From Rhizophlyctis rosea (lineage: Eukaryota; Chytridiomycota; Chytridiomycetes; Rhizophlyctidales; Rhizophlyctidaceae): 64,000 bases of DNA. The stretch covers positions 216,842 through 280,841 of the forward strand of contig JADGJC010000008.1 in NCBI GenBank assembly GCA_027596075.1. The letters run 5' to 3'. Below the pieces are notes generated by a model, which saw only the letters and a list, made by a program, of their open reading frames with translations, searched no databases and was not told where the DNA came from. The first letter of the stretch is position 1, and every line of letters starts with the position of its first letter. A program made the position numbers and the translations under genes. Of the stretch, positions 56,700 through 64,000 are shown piece after piece.

Positions 56700-57344
56700 C
56701 GGTCCAATGTGAAGAGGGTGTAACTTGGGGATTCAAGGTTTGTGGGTTGCTTATATGTAAGTTTTTTTGTGTTTTGGCGACCAGGTCATCGAGGGTCTCC
56801 TTCGGCGAAACTGGCGAACGCGTTGGGGGAGTTGCCCAACACTCTGACCTCCGCTTCCTCCGCTCCGAGGGTGCATCGCCTCTTTTCCATTTTGCAATTT
56901 GCCTAAAATCCTCCATGCGCAGCATGCAGAAGTCCCTTTGGTGCGACCCTGCACACTTTGCCACCCAATCCCAAATGTTCGAAACGGGCTTGCGGCTACC
57001 TGTTCTGATGAGATGCATGAGTTAGGTGAGGCTGAGCGAGGTATCACCCAACGGAATGCCTCTGGGCGAGCATTGATCTGCGCAAACAAAGTGTTTGGCA
57101 AGTACTGGCATTTGTCGGTGGAGGTTCTATCAATTCTTGTTAGTAAACAAGGTTGTGTTGAATATTGTTAGTAAACAAAAGCTGATGGCATGATTGAGCG
57201 ACGCCTGATCTGAACAGCTAATAACCCCTTCACCATTACCGGATTTCTGGATAACACATCATAAATACTATATGATTCAGAGGAATACTATCTATCACTA
57301 CAAAATCCCAAAGAAAGAACAGTAATCTACGCTGACTATGATAT

Positions 57345-59334
<1,990 letters not shown>

Positions 59335-59895
59335 GTTTTCAGCCTTGTTCAGCAAGAATGGTGAGATTAGCTCATAGTTTGCGGCACATGAAATGATCCA
59401 TTGTAGTACATACGGGGATATTCACACGTAGATCTACAGTTATCAAGTGAGAATTGTCAAAGGGTGCAAGACTGCCAGTCGCCAACTCTCCAATTTTCCC
59501 CACCCCACAACTTTTGGCCCAGTCCAGACTCTGGCAGACTGGCGGCCCGCGGGGTTCACCGAAGCAAGCCACCTCGCTGTCACAAGTCTCACAACATGCA
59601 ATTCAATAATTCCAAGTCACTTGGCTTCCTACTTCTCGTTTTGTTGACTTCTCAATTGGACCTCCACACTGTAAATTGCACATTCAGTGCTGACGACCTG
59701 CAGCTGTCTCCACTCTTTGACCTCAAGCTTTGCCCGTGACTGTGCCCGTTGGTGTGCCATCCCCAACCGAACTGGTAAGGAAGCCGTCAACCACAGGTCT
59801 TCTCCTAGGTAGTCATAGCCTGAGAGATCGATCGCTTTTGCCTTAAGTTGCTCTCCATTCAGCACCGAAAGTCCGGTCGCAATTCATTTGCTGGC
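59335..59895. other. Divergent intergenic region, SerRS and BTB gene 1
   Basis: No gene supported. It should serve as promoter for both flanking genes. A GTGACTGTGCC stretch at 59733 partly matches the last block of the 36-base element of the coiled-coil array, but the other blocks are missing. Confidence 0.4.
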
Positions 59896-61134
59896 ATGGA
59901 CTGGCAGGACTATCTTCGCGCCTTTTCTACGGAAGACGACACTGAGGAAGACTTATTTCTCGATCAAAGCCTATTACCGAAGACGGCGGCTCAGTGTCGA
60001 GAGTTATTCTCAGGAAGGCAATTCACTCCGCAAACGGCGCCACAACATCGAGAGCCAATCTCTGTCAGCCAGTCCACCTCAATCACCACATCCGTGCATC
60101 TCAAATGTCTTCGGCGACTGAATTGTACCGTCCGCCCAAGTCGAGAAGGGGACTTCAAACCAGATCGGCCCCACTTGTACTTCACCCATCATTGTCCCTC
60201 AAACCTATGCGGGCGGGACCCAGACCTCTTGCTTCTATTCGTCAAATTTTTCGACCCTGTTGCCATGAGTCTCACGTACGCCAGAGTACTTCACATCGGA
60301 GCTCACGATCGGCTGTCAAACCATCTGTTTACAATTCGCCAATTGTTGGGGTCGCGGGGAAGGGAGGACGGGCTGCGATTTTGGGAGGACGTGAAGGGGA
60401 AAATGGTCCTGCCCGTCAATGTAAACACGACCTGCAAAGCCTTAGAGCTAGAGTGTGGAGACATCCTAGTTGTACAGAAGGCATCAGATGATTTGCTGTA
60501 TGGCGACACGTACAGCACCTTTCCGGTCGTAAACAATTGGAAAGCGGCTGTTCCAGCAAAGAAGACGATGCACACACTATCAGATCATGTGAAAGCACTT
60601 TGGAAGACTCAAGCCTGTGCGGACGTCGCCATCACATACGGAAACAATCAACGCAAATGCCACCGCGCAATCCTACTGCGAGCGCCATACTTCGACCGAC
60701 TTTTCAAAAACAATGCCTTTGCAATGGTTAGCGACACCGTTTCCCTACCCGACGAATTCCCTCCGTATGCGATTGGAGCGGCCTTACAATACCTTTACCT
60801 AGACAATCTCGACACCATATCCCGCATGCATTGCAGCTTCCTCCTGGCAGTCATGCGGGTTTTCGACTTTCTGTGCTTGACGGAGGAAGTGCAGTATCTT
60901 TCGTCGTCGATTACATTTGCTGACTGCTCTGCGGATACGCTGATTGAGGCCCTAGAGATGCGAGTGACATGTTCGTCAGGTGGTGGGCTGGTGGTGGCGG
61001 TTGCCGGCTTTCTGGCAGGAAACATTGGCCTTCTCCATGAGGCGGGACCATTGCAGGACTACCTATTTGAGGAACCGGAAATGTATCGGTTGTTGATGAA
61101 GGAGGTGGACAAGCATTTGGAGAAGCTGAATTGA
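59896..61134 (+). CDS. USP7-type ubiquitin-like domain fused to BTB/POZ domain, gene 1
   Basis: One exon, 412 residues, start MDWQDYLRAF. Residues about 113-198 match the C-terminal ubiquitin-like (ICP0-binding type) domain of USP7/UBP12: LLFVKFFDPVAMSLTYARVL, then LFTIRQLLG, LRFWEDVKGKMV and LECGDILVVQKA. Residues about 230-330 are a BTB domain: CADVAITYGNNQRKCHRAIL, RAPYFDRLF, VSLPDEFPPYAIGAALQYLYLDN. A BACK-like helical part follows (VFDFLCLTEEV and onward). In other eukaryotes the UBL sits in the deubiquitinase; here the protease domain is absent and a Cullin-3 adaptor-type domain takes its place. The role as a Cul3 substrate adaptor is inference. The N-terminal 110 residues contain a short conserved motif (LLPKTAAQCRELF) kept in gene 2. 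Confidence 0.85.
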   Translation: MDWQDYLRAFSTEDDTEEDLFLDQSLLPKTAAQCRELFSGRQFTPQTAPQHREPISVSQSTSITTSVHLKCLRRLNCTVRPSREGDFKPDRPHLYFTHHCPSNLCGRDPDLLLLFVKFFDPVAMSLTYARVLHIGAHDRLSNHLFTIRQLLGSRGREDGLRFWEDVKGKMVLPVNVNTTCKALELECGDILVVQKASDDLLYGDTYSTFPVVNNWKAAVPAKKTMHTLSDHVKALWKTQACADVAITYGNNQRKCHRAILLRAPYFDRLFKNNAFAMVSDTVSLPDEFPPYAIGAALQYLYLDNLDTISRMHCSFLLAVMRVFDFLCLTEEVQYLSSSITFADCSADTLIEALEMRVTCSSGGGLVVAVAGFLAGNIGLLHEAGPLQDYLFEEPEMYRLLMKEVDKHLEKLN

Positions 61135-62152
61135 GTGGGGGGTAACGGCCGGCTAGGAAGCGCATCGGGGGAAGGAATTGTAGAGTTGCAGGCCAAGAGA
61201 GACGGATTTCGTGGTGATTTGATAGTGGCGGTGGCGGTTGCCGTATGTACTTGCATATGGGATGGCCAGGAGTTCCCTAAAAAATAGCTGAACGTATTTT
61301 GACGAATGAGAGGTCTCGACAGGGGTGTGAAATATGAGGCATACTTGTGGGGCAATATTGTTTCCATGTTTTGGTGAGACCAGGAGACCACGCAGCCGGC
61401 CGAATGTCCAACCGATGGGACATGAGGTGGCGTTTGCGCACCCAAAGGGGCGTCAACAGAGTTGCAAAGCGATGCAAAAGCGATGGGCATGATGTGAAGG
61501 TATGTATGTTAGTCGACAATCACAATAGGCTTCACAATCGTTCCACACCATATTCACCAAACTCCACAGATCGCATCGTTGATCTGTAATAAGCCGACAG
61601 TATCTCACCAAACCAAGACGTACAAAAAAGTGGACAGTTGTCGATTTGAAGGCATGGCCCTGCTATACTCTGCACCGGAGCCAAAAAGTCCTCAACGGTG
61701 GGAAGAAATGCACTATGTTGACTTTTTTGCAAAAGCCCATTCGTCTTGCCGACGAATCTAGGGTCCCAGGACCCTTCCTGTCTACTCCCTGTGCCACGAA
61801 GCCACCGATAAAGCCATAAATCGCGAAGCTGAAGTTTGGCGCTGCTCTCTTTCAACAATCCATCATTCCCATCTCCTTCCCGAACAACCCAATCCATCTT
61901 GTGCCAACCATCTGGTGCGGCCCCGCTTGTTGACCGCCGCGACCTCAACGCTTCTCAAGTTGCTACCATTGCCGCTGTTGAACTGTAGACGACCACTGTC
62001 AAGCGTTCAAGTTGTCGCTGGCGACTGCTTGCACAACCCGTTGCGAACAGGTTGGTAACTAAAGCCGTTCATCAATCTATCCTACTGGTTCATAGCGTTC
62101 GAGTTGACGGCTGCTTGCTAAAGTTCTCTCCGACAATATTCCAAGTAACGGG
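61135..62152. other. Intergenic region between the two BTB genes
   Basis: No supported gene. Near its end a GCGTTCAAGTTG and GGCGACTGCTTGC pair at 62003-62031 recurs in slightly changed form at 62096-62120, a small direct repeat upstream of gene 2. Confidence 0.4.
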
Positions 62153-63384
62153 ATGACATACAGCCACGTACTTCTTGCACTCACGATGAACACGAATACC
62201 AACACAAGCCTACCCTATGTCGTTGACGAAAGCGCGCTACCAAGGATAGCATCTCAATGCCGAGAGTTATTCGCGGAAAGCGATTTCAAGTTGCAAGCGA
62301 GTCCGCCTTCACCGGCAAATCAACCGACCGCAGTCAACTCGCTCGTTCAAATCATATGTGCACGACGACACAACCAGACCCTCCGACCAAGCTTGACGGT
62401 GACTTCAAGGTTTCTGGTCGACTCTACTACCTCAACCATCATTGTCCTTCAAATCTTTGCGGACAAGATCCGAAGCCTTCACTGGTTTTCCTCAAATTCT
62501 TTAACGCGGCGACCATGACTCTCACGTATGTCGGGTCGCTTCACGTCCAGCCTGAGGACATCTTTTCCACCCATCTCCCTACGATCCGTCAATTGTTGGG
62601 ACCATGGGGGGCAGGCCATGAACTGCGATTCTGGGAGGACATTCACGAACAAAGGCTCAGCCGGATTGACACGAACCGAACCTGCGATAGATTAGCATTG
62701 GAAACTGGGGATATCATCGTCATTCAGAACGCATCAGAGGAGGTGATATATCCACAGGTGTGCCTGAAGTTCAAAGCGACAGACGGTCCAATGATGACGG
62801 TTGCGAAGAAGTGGCCAGTATCGGACTATTTGGCAACACTTTGGAAAGACCAAATCGGTGCCGACGTCACCGTCACGTACGGGGACGAATCACACAACTG
62901 TCACCGACTCATCCTGTCAAGGGCGCCATACTTCAACACCCTCTTCACCACCACAGGCTTCGCAAACATCGGCAACACAATTTCCTTGCCTGACGAACTC
63001 GACCCACATGCCGTCGAACTGGTCCTTGAATACCTGTACATCAACGACTTTGACAAATTGTTCCATCTTGATAGCGACTCCACGCTAGCCGTCATACGGG
63101 TTTTGGATTTCCTTTGCATGATGGAGGAAGTTCGTCTACTTGCGCCGTCAGTTGCGTTGGTTGGATGCTCGGAGGAGACGTTGATCGATGCGTTGGAGTT
63201 GGGGAGTAAATGCTTGGCGGGGGGTGCGCTACTGAAGAGTGTGGCTGTGTACATGGCGGACAATTCTGATGTGGTGGAAGGGAAGGGGTTGTTTGCGGAG
63301 TATCTGGCGTCGGAACCGAACACTTACTCGGTCTTGATTGAGGAGGTGCAGAAGGAGTTTCCGACGAAGAAGATCAAGAAATGA
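62153..63384 (+). CDS. USP7-type ubiquitin-like domain fused to BTB/POZ domain, gene 2 (frame break)
   Basis: Tandem paralogue of gene 1 starting MTYSHVLLAL. The N-terminal motif ALPRIASQCRELF and the stretch ending NQTLRPS read in one frame; DGDFKV and everything after read in another. The two parts are adjacent in the alignment with gene 1, with one base fewer near 62391, so no intron fits. The rest is complete: VFLKFFNAATMTLTYVGSL, then LRFWEDIHEQRL and LETGDIIVIQNA (ubiquitin-like domain), and GADVTVTYGDESHNCHRLIL, RAPYFNTLF, YLYINDFDKL (BTB), then VLDFLCMMEEV. Either a one-base assembly error or a recent lesion that leaves a shorter protein starting at a later ATG (62514 or nearby, which would still hold UBL and BTB). 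Confidence 0.78.
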
Positions 63385-64000
63385 CTTGGAAGGTCTTTAT
63401 CAAGGATGTCCGCCCATGGGAGAAGGGGGAGCATGCAGAATGTATGTCTCTGTGAAAAGGAAAAACCAATAGAAGAGTGTCGTTGCGCACAGAACGCGGT
63501 GAGGTGTCATCAGTCAGGAATGAAGTCCGCACGCTTCAATGGGATGAGGTTGGGCACGTTGGGGTGGAGGGATGCGCAAAAACAACATTATAAAAGTTGC
63601 CGTGCTAGAACCTGTGGCCCTTGAGAGGTTTGTTTACAAACAAGCCGAGATTGCAGCCGCAGTGCGCCAACCACCCGCAAAGGCATTGCCCCGCGCTACT
63701 ACTTCTAATTCAATGGGTCGCTTATTGTGCTCAATGTCATTTCGCGCACAATAGAATGCCCCGCCATTGCACCCAACCTTCAACACAAGTTTTCGTGATG
63801 AGGCTTGACACTGGACTGGATCCGGTGTCGGAGATGGGTGACACAAGTAGATGAAAGCCCCAACAGACCAAAGTCACCAGACACCAACATCCCCAACCAG
63901 ACAACCAGCTCCACCAATTCCCCCTTCTTCCCAACAACATTCCACTAACGAGCAGCCGAAGCACACACCCACACTGCCCCCTGGACTCATCAACCAAACC
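63385..64000. other. Region after BTB gene 2
   Basis: No gene supported up to the end of the window; frames on both strands lack homology or splice support. Confidence 0.4.

Overview
The window looks like nuclear DNA of a zoosporic (chytrid-type) fungus. Genes are small and densely packed on both strands. Most have several short introns (about 40-130 bases) with GT/GTAAGT-like donors and CAG/TAG acceptors. There is a flagellum-associated gene (CFAP97 domain) and two class C (family 3) seven-transmembrane receptors, a combination that fits zoospore-forming fungi. The species call is an inference; the gene models were built by hand from reading frames and splice signals.

Layout. 1-0.74 kb: the 3' end of a class C GPCR. 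1.9-4.1 kb: an MGRN1/LOG2-type RING ubiquitin ligase. 4.5-5.6 kb (minus): a five-repeat Myb protein interrupted by a TAA. 6.5-8.1 kb: a small secreted protein and a MEKHLA-domain protein. 8.4-9.6 kb (minus): an unknown protein. 10.8-13.7 kb: the decapping enzyme Dcp2. 14.1-23.5 kb: a tandem array of four paralogues with a shared coiled-coil module; three add a UIM-like C-terminal module, and the same three carry an ungapped 36-base upstream element. 24.3-25.4 kb: a gene whose first exons encode a near copy of the histone H3 tail joined to an F-box-like segment. 25.7-29.0 kb: two membrane proteins of unknown role. 29.4-34.6 kb (minus): a 1,668-residue CFAP97 protein carrying three families of internal repeats. 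36.2-38.4 kb: a CBS-domain protein. 38.6-45.2 kb (minus): a full-length class C GPCR with a periplasmic-binding-protein-like ectodomain, holding a 10-N gap. 46.1-47.1 kb: exosome subunit Csl4. 48.9-53.5 kb: three tandem copies of a gene family ending in a glycine-rich membrane segment. 53.8-59.3 kb (minus): an HSL-type hydrolase, a methyltransferase with an internal TAA, and seryl-tRNA synthetase. 59.9-63.4 kb: two tandem genes joining a USP7-type ubiquitin-like domain to a BTB domain.

Themes. Housekeeping RNA and translation genes (Dcp2, Csl4, SerRS) are intact and conventional. Around them sit lineage-specific families that grew by tandem duplication. An unusual share of the genes carry ubiquitin-pathway domains (RING, UIM, F-box-like, USP7-UBL plus BTB). 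Several members of the duplicated families carry a single frame break or a stop codon, which means either gene decay or base errors in the assembly. The strongest candidates for something undescribed are the H3-tail/F-box gene, the USP7-UBL/BTB fusions and the coiled-coil/UIM array with its shared upstream element.
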